This document shows, in pieces, positions 1 through 8,004 of a stretch of DNA of 64,000 bases (position 1 is the first letter of the stretch; every line of letters starts with the position of its first letter). The position numbers and the translations under genes are program-made. The stretch is from Phaeocystidibacter sp965659725. GTDB taxonomy: Bacteria > Bacteroidota > Bacteroidia > Flavobacteriales > Schleiferiaceae. Below the pieces are notes generated by a model. The model was given only the letters and a program-made list of their open reading frames with translations, ran no database searches and was not told the DNA's origin. The stretch lies in the NCBI GenBank assembly GCA_965659725.1, contig CBFHXG010000007.1, positions 19,759 to 83,758 of the forward strand, read 5' to 3'.

Positions 1-396
1 TTCGATGCATTTTGGAAGATCTTCTTGATCTACGCTGGTATAGTGGGGTTGTTCTGGATCACGGTCTGGATGGAGTCGGAGATATCCATACTCATCGACC
101 TTGGTGCTAGATCAATCTTTGAGGGAATACATATGGTGTTGATCTCAATGACACTGGTGGCCATCTTCTCGTACCTATCGCCCAAATATTATTCACTAGG
201 AATCGTAGGCTTCTTTGTCGCTAAGGATGGAGTTGGTCTCGTAGACCTTTCCGGAAATGCGAATGCCCTGCTCGCGATAGTAGGACTGATAATAATCGTT
301 TATTCCTACCTAGAGCTGCGTAAACACGATCTCCGAGATGTGACCAAAACGAAAGAGGATGAGGTGGATATGATATCAACCGAATTACGTGAATAA
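1..396 (+). CDS. Integral membrane protein, 5'-truncated by the window edge
   Basis: The frame is open from base 1 (…F-W-K-I-F-L-I-Y-A-G…) to TAA at 394-396, so the true start lies upstream; the first in-window start-like codon, TTG at 25, falls inside a hydrophobic segment and is unlikely to be used. About four hydrophobic stretches can be seen (near residues 10-25, 40-58, 62-78 and 88-105 of the visible part), then a charged, presumably cytoplasmic tail rich in D, K and E. I do not recognise a family. It ends 51 nt before the glucosaminidase gene, which appears to have its own promoter. Confidence 0.6.
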   Translation, partial: FDAFWKIFLIYAGIVGLFWITVWMESEISILIDLGARSIFEGIHMVLISMTLVAIFSYLSPKYYSLGIVGFFVAKDGVGLVDLSGNANALLAIVGLIIIVYSYLELRKHDLRDVTKTKEDEVDMISTELRE

Positions 397-435
397 AATA
401 GCCGTGGTCGTCTCTCGTTCCCTTTGAGAACATTG

Positions 436-443
436 TAGTTTTC
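436..443 (+). promoter_or_regulatory. Candidate -7 box (TAGTTTTC) for the glucosaminidase gene
   Basis: Matches the Bacteroidota -7 consensus TAnnTTTG except the last base, and lies 4 nt before the ATG at 448, the same spacing seen at better matches elsewhere in the window. No well-spaced TTTG -33 element is evident. Confidence 0.35.
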
Positions 444-447
444 GAAT

Positions 448-1335
448 ATGAAATCCATCTTGACCACCGTCCTGCTAGTGGTGATGTCCGCTGCCTCATT
501 CGGACAGAACCTCCAACGCCGTTTAGATTACATTGAAAAGTGGAAGAATACCGCCATTCGCGAGATGCAACAATATGGTATTCCCGCGAGCATTACACTT
601 GCTCAAGGCATTCTTGAATCCGCCGATGGAACGAGTGAGCTGGCCCGCGAAGCAAACAACCACTTCGGTATTAAATGTCACTCTGATTGGCAAGGTGAAC
701 GTGTGTATCACGATGATGATGCGGATAATGAGTGCTTTAGAAAGTACGACAATGCCCAACAGTCCTTCCGAGATCACAGTCTATTCCTAAAGAATCGTTC
801 TCGCTACAGTGCTTTATTCACGCTTGATCCTTACGATTACGAAGGTTGGGCCGAAGGGTTGAAGGGTGCCGGGTACGCAACCGATCGGCATTATCCCGAA
901 CGACTCATCAAAATCATTGAAGATTATCAGTTGTATCAATACGATAAGATGCGCTACGACGAAGAAGAGGAGATCCTTCTTAGCGAAGAACACACGGTCC
1001 TTACCCATCGGTCAGGCTTGAAATATGTCCTGATCAGAGAAGGAGATAGTTGGAACCGACTTTCCTTGGAGGTGGACGTGGAGATCGATAGGTTGATCGA
1101 TTACAACGACCTCACGTGGGATTCCGACCTAGAAGAGGGTATGATCATCTTCCTAGAACGAAAGTATAGAAAGGGCTACGACGATACGCACCGCGTAGGC
1201 GATGGCGAAACCATGCATTCCATTAGTCAGAAGTACGGCATGCGACTTATGCAACTCTATAAACGCAACAATATGCAACCCGGTGAAGAGCCTAGAGTGG
1301 GTGAAACCCTTGTTCTTCGCGGATACCGAGACTGA
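448..1335 (+). CDS. Secreted glucosaminidase (GH73-like) with two LysM domains
   Basis: A 295-residue exported peptidoglycan hydrolase. A signal peptide covers residues 1-19 (hydrophobic core, then SFGQ). Residues about 28-165 are a mannosyl-glycoprotein endo-beta-N-acetylglucosaminidase-type domain: 'ITLAQGILESADGTSELA' carries the usual catalytic Glu, followed by 'NNHFGIKC' and a 'GYATDRHYPERLI' segment typical of flagellar FlgJ/autolysin-like enzymes. Two LysM-like peptidoglycan-binding repeats follow, at about 185-236 (diverged) and 244-293 ('HRVGDGETMHSISQKYGM'). It should cleave the glycan backbone of murein in the periplasm. The stop overlaps the next start (TGATG), suggesting translational coupling to the methyltransferase gene. 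The family call is firm; the first LysM is less so. Confidence 0.88.
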   Translation: MKSILTTVLLVVMSAASFGQNLQRRLDYIEKWKNTAIREMQQYGIPASITLAQGILESADGTSELAREANNHFGIKCHSDWQGERVYHDDDADNECFRKYDNAQQSFRDHSLFLKNRSRYSALFTLDPYDYEGWAEGLKGAGYATDRHYPERLIKIIEDYQLYQYDKMRYDEEEEILLSEEHTVLTHRSGLKYVLIREGDSWNRLSLEVDVEIDRLIDYNDLTWDSDLEEGMIIFLERKYRKGYDDTHRVGDGETMHSISQKYGMRLMQLYKRNNMQPGEEPRVGETLVLRGYRD

Positions 1336-2036
1336 TGAGTGCCGATGATCTCTTTGGACGCGCCATGCATGATTACTGGACCGGTCTTGGTCTCCAGAAG
1401 TTGAAGGTGCGCACCCAGGTAGTCGAGTGGGAAGACCTTCCAGTGGATCACTTTTTTAGATCGGGTGAAAAGCTGCCTGAACTAGAGCAGGTAGCCCTGG
1501 ACCACTGCAAGGGTAGAGTGCTCGACATGGGCGCGGGGGCAGGAGCGCACGCTATTGAACTCGAAAGAAGAGGTCACAAAGTAGTGGCCGTGGATTCATC
1601 AGAAGGAGCGGTCCAAGTGATGAAATCAAGGGGAGTGAAGGATGCCGTTTGCGATAAGTGGGAAACGTACACAGGGTCCAACTTTGATACGGTTCTTTTG
1701 TTGATGAACGGAATCGGACTAGCCGGCACCTTGGAAGGATTAGAGGAGTTCACAAACAAGTGGAGAGAATGGATTGGTGAAGGCGGACAAGTACTCTTTG
1801 AATCGACCGATATCGCCTACATCTATCAATTCCCAGAAGGATCCAATCCATTGGAATTACTGCCGTATTACGGTGAGCAAACCTACCGCATGAGGTATGG
1901 CAATGAGGAGGTGTCTTTTCCCTGGCTATTTGCGGATCCTAAGAGTATCGAGGAGGTGTTGCATGGCCATGGCTGGAACATGGAGATCCTGTATGAAGAT
2001 GGCAATGGCAGCTTCCTCGTGAAAGCCACCATTTGA
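1335..2036 (+). CDS. Class I SAM-dependent methyltransferase
   Basis: A 233-residue soluble protein. Residues 65-100 show the Rossmann SAM-binding core: motif I 'VLDMGAGAGAHAIEL' and then an acidic strand end 'VVAVDSS', which would hold the SAM ribose. 'FDTVLLLMNGIGLAG' is the usual motif after strand 4, where small-molecule methyltransferases place catalytic residues. The substrate cannot be read from sequence. The ATG overlaps the TGA of the glucosaminidase gene by one base, so the two are co-transcribed. The 3' end converges with the lipoprotein gene, leaving only 3 nt between the stop codons. Confidence 0.8.
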   Translation: MSADDLFGRAMHDYWTGLGLQKLKVRTQVVEWEDLPVDHFFRSGEKLPELEQVALDHCKGRVLDMGAGAGAHAIELERRGHKVVAVDSSEGAVQVMKSRGVKDAVCDKWETYTGSNFDTVLLLMNGIGLAGTLEGLEEFTNKWREWIGEGGQVLFESTDIAYIYQFPEGSNPLELLPYYGEQTYRMRYGNEEVSFPWLFADPKSIEEVLHGHGWNMEILYEDGNGSFLVKATI

Positions 2037-2039
2037 TTT

Positions 2040-4622
2040 TTACTCCAATTTGTAATTCAGGAGATTCCCATCTTCCGTACCAATGATTAAATTGAGCACC
2101 CCAGGAATCCCAAATTCACCTACCTCAAACGGAGAAGCGCCATAAAGCGGAAGCCCAGGCAGCGGATCCCCTGATTGACCATACAGCCAAGCTTGGTCTT
2201 TATCAGCGGCCACCACACCATAGATTGGCGAGCCATTGCGAATGAAGTACAAGGGCTTAGATAGCGATGCATCTATGTCGATTTCGAATGGATGTAGTTC
2301 ATCCTTGACAATGATCCTTCCATTTTGGGAGATGATGTACTTACCATCTGCATAAACGAAGTTTCCCGGATCGTCAGCCAGGTCGATGTCGGTACTATCC
2401 ACCGTTCCATTCATGAACAACGACACTAACTTTCCGCCCTCCGATAGGGTGATCAATCTCGTTTCTTCGGCGCTGCTACCAACGGATAGGAAGAGGTCAT
2501 TGTGTGTGTCTGGCAAGCGATCTTGCATCGGAATTCTGGTTTCACCCCTTCTGCTCACCAAGTGAACAAGACCGTTTTTCTCTCGGATGACGATGAAATC
2601 GCGCGTTCCAACCGTAAAATGTTGTGGTTCACGAAGTACTGGTGATTCTGTCTTGTTGAAGACCCAACCATCCACTTGAGTACCTTCTTTTGAGTAGTTC
2701 AAAACTCGATTGCCACAAGGAACGATGAATCGATAGTTCTTCACATTGTCGTAGTCGAACACCGCCATTGGTCCACTTGCCTTTTCTGGAAGCGCAGCTG
2801 GGAATGGCGCTACGTCATCTCCATTCCTGTCGATGATGTAGATGAATTGTTCTGTGTTGAAGGCCAATTGAAGCTTGTTGTTCCTAAAGAGATCGACTTG
2901 CTCAACTTCACCAAGGATAGGACCGTCAAGCTGACGTTTCCAAAGGACTTTTCCTCCGTGGTCTATGAGGTAGAAATTGAAGTTCTCATCTTGAACGATA
3001 ACTTCATTTTTCTGTGTGTAGTGGTTCTTGACGAGTTGTGGTCGGCCTATCACCTCACCTTGCATCGGAACTGCCCAAAGCTGTTTTGCCTCAGGGGTGT
3101 ATTCCTCTTGGTGTTTGATGAAAAGGTGCGAATAGCTCACATCATCATCCACCTTGTATTGAGCAACGGTCCACGCGATCTTGGAAAGGGGATCCATGTG
3201 GTCATCGATCTGGTCGGTTTCATCTTGATCGATCAATCTTCTGACCAAGCCCAGTGCGCCGGGATTCTTATGTAAGATCCTTACGTGAGCATTGCTTGGG
3301 AGTTCGCCAACGGCATCGTTGAAGCCAGCTTGTGCGGGCAGTGTCCTACCATCGATTAAATCATTGATCATCCCCTTCAAGGTGAGAAGGTTGTTTCCAA
3401 AGATGACATACTCATCGTGTACGGTGTAGTACGGAGAGATCATGTCTTTGAATATCCTGCCGTACCCCAAGAGCAGCAGGTTCTTGTACGCGGATTTGTG
3501 GATGATGTAGTTTCTGTGATTCTCAATGAAGTTTGAGTCGGCTTGAGCCGAAAGTGCCTCGATGGCCTTTTCCGTGTCACGTGCTTTGATATATGCGATC
3601 CGAGGCTGGGCAATAGCATCTGGGGAGGTCTCTAGTGATATCAAGCCAAAGGACTCACTTCCCCAGCTGTGGAGTACTGAGCTAATATCAAAATCGAGCC
3701 TATCGATCTGTTGCTGAAATATGCGCAAGCGATCGTCTCGCCTCAGGTATTCTTGATAGTTACGATTATACTGGGAGAAGCTTCCCATATTGATCATCAC
3801 AGCTTGGGCGGTATTGTATGGAAGCAGTGATTGCGCTTCGAACTTTCCAGCACGGTTGTCGGCAAAACAGCTAAGCCAGCTATTGGAGCTATCTGAATTG
3901 AGATGTACACCGCTAAACATCCACTCGTCAACTTCAGGCGCAAGGTCATACGCCGCCCATGTACCCAAGCTTTCAAAATAGGAGAGTGGAGCGTTGGGAA
4001 AGGCAAAGGCGAGCATGCCTGAAACCTCCTGGTAATTGATCAACACATTGAGTGGATCCTTGCTATTGGTCGTTCGAAGTACGGTATTGAAATCTTCGTC
4101 CTCACGAATACTGTGATCGGAGTCGAGCTGACGAATAGCCTCTTCGATGAGGCGATTGCTTTGGGATAGTAGGTTGACGTTCTTGTATGACGCAACGTAC
4201 CACTCTTTATCGTTCTTGGAGGCACTGTAGATCGTGGTTCCAGCGTACTCTCTAGATGCCCATTCGAGATTGGTAGGCAATGAATCTGTTTCGGTAGCAT
4301 TGGCTGCAAAGAGCAGATCATACGATTCAGCACCAGAGGCATGGGCAGCCACCCAGAAGGAGTTGTAGTGGGAGGTGAGGGCATTTGCCCAGCCTTCAAA
4401 GTCTTTGAAAAGATCGAGTGTGTCGAGTTCTCCATAGATGGCGTTTCGACTCATTTCTGAGCGAAGTTCATCTAGGTCGTTCACACGCATAATCACCGCG
4501 CTCCGCATGGGAAGTGCGTCGATGGCATCACCGATCTCCTGTGGGTTTTCGCATGAAGTGACAGCAAGTATGCTGGTAAGGAAGAGCGTAAAGATCACAT
4601 AGCTCTTAAGGCGCTGAAACAT
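2040..4622 (-). CDS. Large lipoprotein with C-terminal beta-propeller-like region (DUF3352-like)
   Basis: An 860-residue envelope protein. The N-terminus is a lipoprotein signal: hydrophobic run, then 'AVTSC' as lipobox with Cys near residue 24. The middle (about 30-480) has the look of DUF3352-type proteins of Bacteroidota: repeated statements on 'NMGSFSQYN', 'FDISSVLHSWGSESFGLI' and 'EKAIEALSAQ'. From about 520 onward there are repeating short beta segments ('EVIVQDENFNFYLIDHGGKVLWKRQLDG', 'IYIIDRNGD') resembling PQQ/WD-type propeller blades. No catalytic motif is evident and the function is unknown. It is monocistronic: convergent with the methyltransferase gene and divergent from the next gene. 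A TACTTTTG box lies 20 nt before the start. Confidence 0.7.
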   Translation of the reverse strand: MFQRLKSYVIFTLFLTSILAVTSCENPQEIGDAIDALPMRSAVIMRVNDLDELRSEMSRNAIYGELDTLDLFKDFEGWANALTSHYNSFWVAAHASGAESYDLLFAANATETDSLPTNLEWASREYAGTTIYSASKNDKEWYVASYKNVNLLSQSNRLIEEAIRQLDSDHSIREDEDFNTVLRTTNSKDPLNVLINYQEVSGMLAFAFPNAPLSYFESLGTWAAYDLAPEVDEWMFSGVHLNSDSSNSWLSCFADNRAGKFEAQSLLPYNTAQAVMINMGSFSQYNRNYQEYLRRDDRLRIFQQQIDRLDFDISSVLHSWGSESFGLISLETSPDAIAQPRIAYIKARDTEKAIEALSAQADSNFIENHRNYIIHKSAYKNLLLLGYGRIFKDMISPYYTVHDEYVIFGNNLLTLKGMINDLIDGRTLPAQAGFNDAVGELPSNAHVRILHKNPGALGLVRRLIDQDETDQIDDHMDPLSKIAWTVAQYKVDDDVSYSHLFIKHQEEYTPEAKQLWAVPMQGEVIGRPQLVKNHYTQKNEVIVQDENFNFYLIDHGGKVLWKRQLDGPILGEVEQVDLFRNNKLQLAFNTEQFIYIIDRNGDDVAPFPAALPEKASGPMAVFDYDNVKNYRFIVPCGNRVLNYSKEGTQVDGWVFNKTESPVLREPQHFTVGTRDFIVIREKNGLVHLVSRRGETRIPMQDRLPDTHNDLFLSVGSSAEETRLITLSEGGKLVSLFMNGTVDSTDIDLADDPGNFVYADGKYIISQNGRIIVKDELHPFEIDIDASLSKPLYFIRNGSPIYGVVAADKDQAWLYGQSGDPLPGLPLYGASPFEVGEFGIPGVLNLIIGTEDGNLLNYKLE

Positions 4623-4642
4623 AGCTCGTGCGGATTTTCCTT

Positions 4643-4650
4643 CAAAAGTA
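4643..4650 (-). promoter_or_regulatory. -7 box (TACTTTTG) for the DUF3352-like lipoprotein gene
   Basis: Exact match to TAnnTTTG on the minus strand, 20 nt before the ATG at 4622. The implied leader is about 15 nt. Confidence 0.5.
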
Positions 4651-4733
4651 GGAATTTGGGTATTAGGTTAGAACAATCTGCGGCTGACTTATATTTTGAT
4701 GGGGTTCGACCTTTTTTGACTGCACTCAATTTC

Positions 4734-4741
4734 TATTTTTA
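4734..4741 (+). promoter_or_regulatory. -7 box (TATTTTTA), decides the start of the next gene
   Basis: One mismatch to TAnnTTTG, and separated by CTGC (4 nt) from the ATG at 4746. A TTTG at 4715-4718 lies 15 nt upstream and could serve as -33 element. The position makes the upstream in-frame start at 4656 unlikely, because that start would precede the promoter. Confidence 0.45.
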
Positions 4742-4745
4742 CTGC

Positions 4746-5510
4746 ATGAAGAATCTCGTGCTCTCGCTATTTTGTTTGGGCTTTATTTCAGCTTCGGCGC
4801 AGTATAGCTCTTTTGAGGTCATTGGCCATTCGATATGCAACTCCATCAACAAGATGGGGTTTCAAAAGGAAAAGCTTACTTATAAAGATCTAGAAGGACT
4901 CGTGTCCCATGAGATCCTACAGGATTTTGATCGTTGGAAGATCGATCTTCAGATGGTCCGTGACCAGGGTGGAAGATCGTCAGATCTAAGGTCGTCGTTG
5001 CTGGCAGACCTGACCCTTAATTGCCTTGCTTGGCGCATGATCATGTGGGAGACGAATGTTTCTTGGCTTACAAAAAGGGAAGGAGAAAGGGTGTGTGCTA
5101 ATCAGGAGAGGGCCTTTCAAATGGCCGTAAATGGATTGGCGGGCAGCGATTTTTCTGAACTTGAAGTCGAAATTGCCGATTCACTCTCATCGGATTCCAT
5201 TGAACTTGCGTTTGAGCATTTTACCCAAATGAATGAGCATTTGGACGATTCAGCTCGAATATCTCCGATCGGTTTTATGAGCTATAATCTAAAGCAATTC
5301 GAGTTGAATTTCTACCTCGAACCAGCACAGTCGAATTGGGAAAGAGGACTCTATTGTAGAGACTATTGCTCGCTCCTTTTGAGTTATACATTTCAAGGTG
5401 ATAGGATTATCCTAACCGATGTTCGTATTGAAAGTCAGGATGACTGCCTATCAAGAGGAGGATTCGACAGTAGATCACTTCCGCCTCCACCTCCACCCCC
5501 AGCTCGCTAA
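4746..5510 (+). CDS. Secreted protein of unknown function with terminal polyproline run
   Basis: A 254-residue protein. I start at ATG 4746 rather than the longer in-frame start at 4656 because residues 1-19 then form a clean signal peptide (ending 'SASAQ') and a -7-like promoter box sits 4 nt upstream. No recognisable domain; the mature part is mixed alpha/beta with four scattered Cys near the C-terminal third ('LYCRDYCSLL', 'SQDDCLS') that may form disulfides. The last residues are seven consecutive prolines then A-R-stop (codons 5481-5507). Polyproline stalls ribosomes and needs EF-P, whose gene is in this window. The TlpA-like thioredoxin gene starts 10 nt downstream, suggesting co-transcription and perhaps a shared oxidative-folding role. 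Confidence 0.6.
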   Translation: MKNLVLSLFCLGFISASAQYSSFEVIGHSICNSINKMGFQKEKLTYKDLEGLVSHEILQDFDRWKIDLQMVRDQGGRSSDLRSSLLADLTLNCLAWRMIMWETNVSWLTKREGERVCANQERAFQMAVNGLAGSDFSELEVEIADSLSSDSIELAFEHFTQMNEHLDDSARISPIGFMSYNLKQFELNFYLEPAQSNWERGLYCRDYCSLLLSYTFQGDRIILTDVRIESQDDCLSRGGFDSRSLPPPPPPPAR

Positions 5511-5520
5511 ATATTGACTT

Positions 5521-6237
5521 ATGCACATTAAGCTCTTGTTCCTTTCCTTGATGATGTCGGCCTTTAGCTTCGGTCAACAGATCTATTATGTCAATAAGTT
5601 GGACTCAAGCTGGACGCGAACGGAGATACTGGAAAAGGCCGAGGTTGTTGGTCAGAGGATGTTCGATGGCAAGAAGAGGGTCGCAGTTGAGGTTCTCGAT
5701 GAAGTGCATCAGGGAGATAGTGTTCTTCGTCGTTTTCATTACTTGATCCCGAATGATAGTGATACCAGTTTCGTTCGATTCCATCCGATCTACCATTGGT
5801 TGGGGAAATCGTTCCCAGACTTTCAATTGACCGATATGGATGGAAGGACGATAACTCTTGGGTCCTTGAAAGGGAAGCCTACACTCATCAACTTTTGGTT
5901 TACTGCTTGTACACCGTGCGTAGCGGAGATCCCTTCGCTCGATAACCTAAAGGAACACTATGGCGATCGAGTTAATTTTGTGGCCATCACGTTTGAAACC
6001 GAGGCAAGCGTTGCATCTTTTCTGGTTGGGAAGGGGTTCGACTATCGGCATATAACGGACAACTACGACCTGGCGGAGGAGCTAGATGTGGATTCGCATC
6101 CGCAGACGATCGTTCTGGATGATGAGGCGAGGATCGTGCGTCATTTTGGAGGCTTGATCGTGAATATGAAGCAGGGCGAAGACTTGGATGTGTCTGGCCC
6201 AGTTTACGAAGCGTTGGACGACCTGTTGCTTCAATAG
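5521..6237 (+). CDS. TlpA/ResA-like periplasmic thioredoxin
   Basis: A 238-residue exported thiol-disulfide oxidoreductase. Residues 1-19 are a signal peptide ('MMSAFSFGQ'). Residues about 25-90 form a short family-specific N-terminal region. Residues 95-225 are the AhpC/TSA-Redoxin/TlpA thioredoxin fold: 'FPDFQLTDMDGRTITLGSLKGKPTLINFWFTACTPCVAEIP' contains the CxxC (C-T-P-C) active site, and 'SHPQTIVLD' supplies the cis-Pro loop. It probably reduces periplasmic disulfides, for instance in cytochrome maturation or in Cys-containing neighbours. It lies 10 nt after the polyproline-tailed gene and its stop abuts the convergent rnhB stop (6237/6238). Confidence 0.85.
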   Translation: MHIKLLFLSLMMSAFSFGQQIYYVNKLDSSWTRTEILEKAEVVGQRMFDGKKRVAVEVLDEVHQGDSVLRRFHYLIPNDSDTSFVRFHPIYHWLGKSFPDFQLTDMDGRTITLGSLKGKPTLINFWFTACTPCVAEIPSLDNLKEHYGDRVNFVAITFETEASVASFLVGKGFDYRHITDNYDLAEELDVDSHPQTIVLDDEARIVRHFGGLIVNMKQGEDLDVSGPVYEALDDLLLQ

Positions 6238-6840
6238 CTAGAGCTCTAGCTTTAATTGGTTGGGCAAGAGTTGAAAGCTCATTCTGTGAATGGGACTTGG
6301 TCCATGCTTCCTGATCCCGTCACGATGCTCAACAGTTGGGTACCCCACATTCTTATCCCATCGATAATGTGGCCATTTTTCATGAGCTTCTCTCATGATG
6401 CGATCGCGTTCTGTTTTTGCTAATACAGAAGCTGCTGCAATAGAGAGGTATTTGCCATCACCCTTGATCACACATTCAAAAGGTGTGTCGCGGTAAGGGG
6501 TGAACTTGTTACCATCGATCAGTAGAAACTCTGGACTTTTTTTTAGTTGATGAATAGCTCTGTGCATGGCCTCGAAGGAAGCCTTGAGGATATTCATTTC
6601 ATCGATCTCTTCGGGGCTGCAGGATCCAATGGCCCAGGCGGTTGCTCGTTCCATGATGAGTTGGCGCAGCTCATTCCTCTTTTTCTCCGTGAGTTGCTTA
6701 GAATCGTTGAGATGAGGTAGTTGGACATCATCGGGAAGGATAACGGCCGCGGCTACTACAGGTCCGGCCAAACAACCCCTGCCCACTTCGTCGCAGCCAG
6801 CTTCAAGTCTCCCTTCCTCCATATTTCCCAACAGCGCCAT
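6238..6840 (-). CDS. rnhB: Ribonuclease HII
   Basis: A 200-residue enzyme that cleaves RNA in RNA/DNA hybrids and at single ribonucleotides misincorporated in DNA. The catalytic DEDD set is visible: 'CDEVGRGCLAGPVVAAAV' (Asp-Glu), 'LLIDGNKF' (Asp) and the 'AAASVLAKTERDRIM' helix (the fourth acidic residue). I start at ATG 6840, which overlaps the glycosyltransferase stop as TAATG; the frame extends to 6873 but that adds residues encoded within the upstream gene. ATG 6822 ('MEEGRLEAG') is also possible. It is co-transcribed with the upstream glycosyltransferase. Confidence 0.93.
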   Translation of the reverse strand: MALLGNMEEGRLEAGCDEVGRGCLAGPVVAAAVILPDDVQLPHLNDSKQLTEKKRNELRQLIMERATAWAIGSCSPEEIDEMNILKASFEAMHRAIHQLKKSPEFLLIDGNKFTPYRDTPFECVIKGDGKYLSIAAASVLAKTERDRIMREAHEKWPHYRWDKNVGYPTVEHRDGIRKHGPSPIHRMSFQLLPNQLKLEL

Positions 6841-7943
6841 TAACTGTTCAGGGTTTGAAGGATGTTGGCCCAAAGGCGTTCAGCAGAATTATCCCAATTG
6901 AAGAACTTTGCTCTTTTAATTCCTTTGTTCACCCATTCTTCACGGACCTCGGGGTCTTCGATTTTCATCATTTCTACCGCCCATTGGTCGGGGTCCTTAG
7001 GTGTAAGCAGCAGTGCAGCATTTCCAGCTATCTCAGGCATGCATGAGGCATTTGAGCTGATCACGGGAGTGCCGGCGGCCATTGCTTCAACGATAGGTAT
7101 TCCGAAACCTTCGAAAAGAGAAGGGAAGAGCAGGGCTGAGGATCTCGACATGATCCCGTTGAGTTCATCACCGTGACGTCTGCCTACAAAGTGAATGTGG
7201 TCTGTGTAGGGGGATTCTTCGAGGACGCGCTCGAGTTCTTCATCGGCATGCATGTGCTTCCCTACGATCACCAGATCACTTTCGCCACCTGCAAGTCGGT
7301 ATTTGGTAAAGCCACGAACAGCGGTAGCAAGATTTTTCCTTGGGTTGATGGCGCCTACGCAGAGGAAATACTTTTCACAGGGTAGGTCCACCTGAGCATC
7401 CGGCATAGGATGGAAGTTCGATTGTGGAGCATTGTAGACTACATCGAGTTTTGAGGTGTGAATTCCCCAGGTCCTATTCACGTCTGCGATCGTGGTCTTG
7501 CTCACACAAACGATCCTGTCAGCTGCGCGAGCGTATTCCACCATGTGCTTTTGGAACCATTCCGCTACGGATTTTGGGAACCACTCGGGATGATGCTCGA
7601 AATTCAGATCGTGAACGGCGAGTAGTTGTTTTCCTTTCCAGCCCTTAGTACCCATTCCATCGGGTGAAAAGTATAGGTCGGGCTTGATCCTTCTCAGTCT
7701 TCTCGGAACAGAAAAGTGGTTCCAGATCGACCATAAGCGGGGATGTCTGGCTGGCGGAAGTACCCTATGCAGCTTCACGTTATCACCGTATTTGAAGGAA
7801 GGGTCGGGCTTGCGATCGAAGATGAAATGGAATTCTACATCGGGGTGATCCTTCACTATCCTTTTCATCAAGGAATGTGTGAACCAACCGGTGCCTTCCA
7901 GTTTATCTTTTAGTAGCCAACGAGTATTGACGGCGATTTTCAT
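6840..7943 (-). CDS. GT4-family glycosyltransferase (GT-B fold)
   Basis: A 367-residue cytosolic or membrane-associated glycosyltransferase. The N-terminal Rossmann domain begins 'MKIAVNTRWLLKDKLEGTGWFTHSLMKRI'. The C-terminal donor domain (about 190-350) shows 'GAINPRKNLATAVRGF' and the family EX7E motif in 'FPSLFEGFGIPIVEAMAAGTPVISS', which binds the nucleotide sugar. It probably adds a sugar in surface glycan synthesis. It is transcribed divergently from the flippase gene, and both have TACTTTTG boxes; this one lies only 4 nt before the ATG. Donor and acceptor are not predictable. rnhB follows with a one-base overlap. Confidence 0.88.
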   Translation of the reverse strand: MKIAVNTRWLLKDKLEGTGWFTHSLMKRIVKDHPDVEFHFIFDRKPDPSFKYGDNVKLHRVLPPARHPRLWSIWNHFSVPRRLRRIKPDLYFSPDGMGTKGWKGKQLLAVHDLNFEHHPEWFPKSVAEWFQKHMVEYARAADRIVCVSKTTIADVNRTWGIHTSKLDVVYNAPQSNFHPMPDAQVDLPCEKYFLCVGAINPRKNLATAVRGFTKYRLAGGESDLVIVGKHMHADEELERVLEESPYTDHIHFVGRRHGDELNGIMSRSSALLFPSLFEGFGIPIVEAMAAGTPVISSNASCMPEIAGNAALLLTPKDPDQWAVEMMKIEDPEVREEWVNKGIKRAKFFNWDNSAERLWANILQTLNS

Positions 7944-7947
7944 CGTT

Positions 7948-7955
7948 CAAAAGTA
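7948..7955 (-). promoter_or_regulatory. -7 box (TACTTTTG) for the glycosyltransferase gene
   Basis: Exact TAnnTTTG on the minus strand, 4 nt (AACG) before ATG 7943; transcription would start at or next to the start codon. Confidence 0.65.
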
Positions 7956-7990
7956 TTAAAATCTCTTCCGCTGCGTTTGTGGGACATCCT

Positions 7991-7998
7991 TACTTTTG
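7991..7998 (+). promoter_or_regulatory. -7 box (TACTTTTG) for the polysaccharide operon
   Basis: Exact TAnnTTTG, 6 nt before ATG 8005. The extended in-frame TTG start at 7996 lies inside this box, which argues for ATG 8005. Confidence 0.6.
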
Positions 7999-8004
7999 CC
8001 CTCA

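Noticed and set aside
4656..4745. N-terminal extension of the polyproline-tailed protein
   Set aside because: It would place 30 residues before a canonical signal peptide and upstream of the promoter box.
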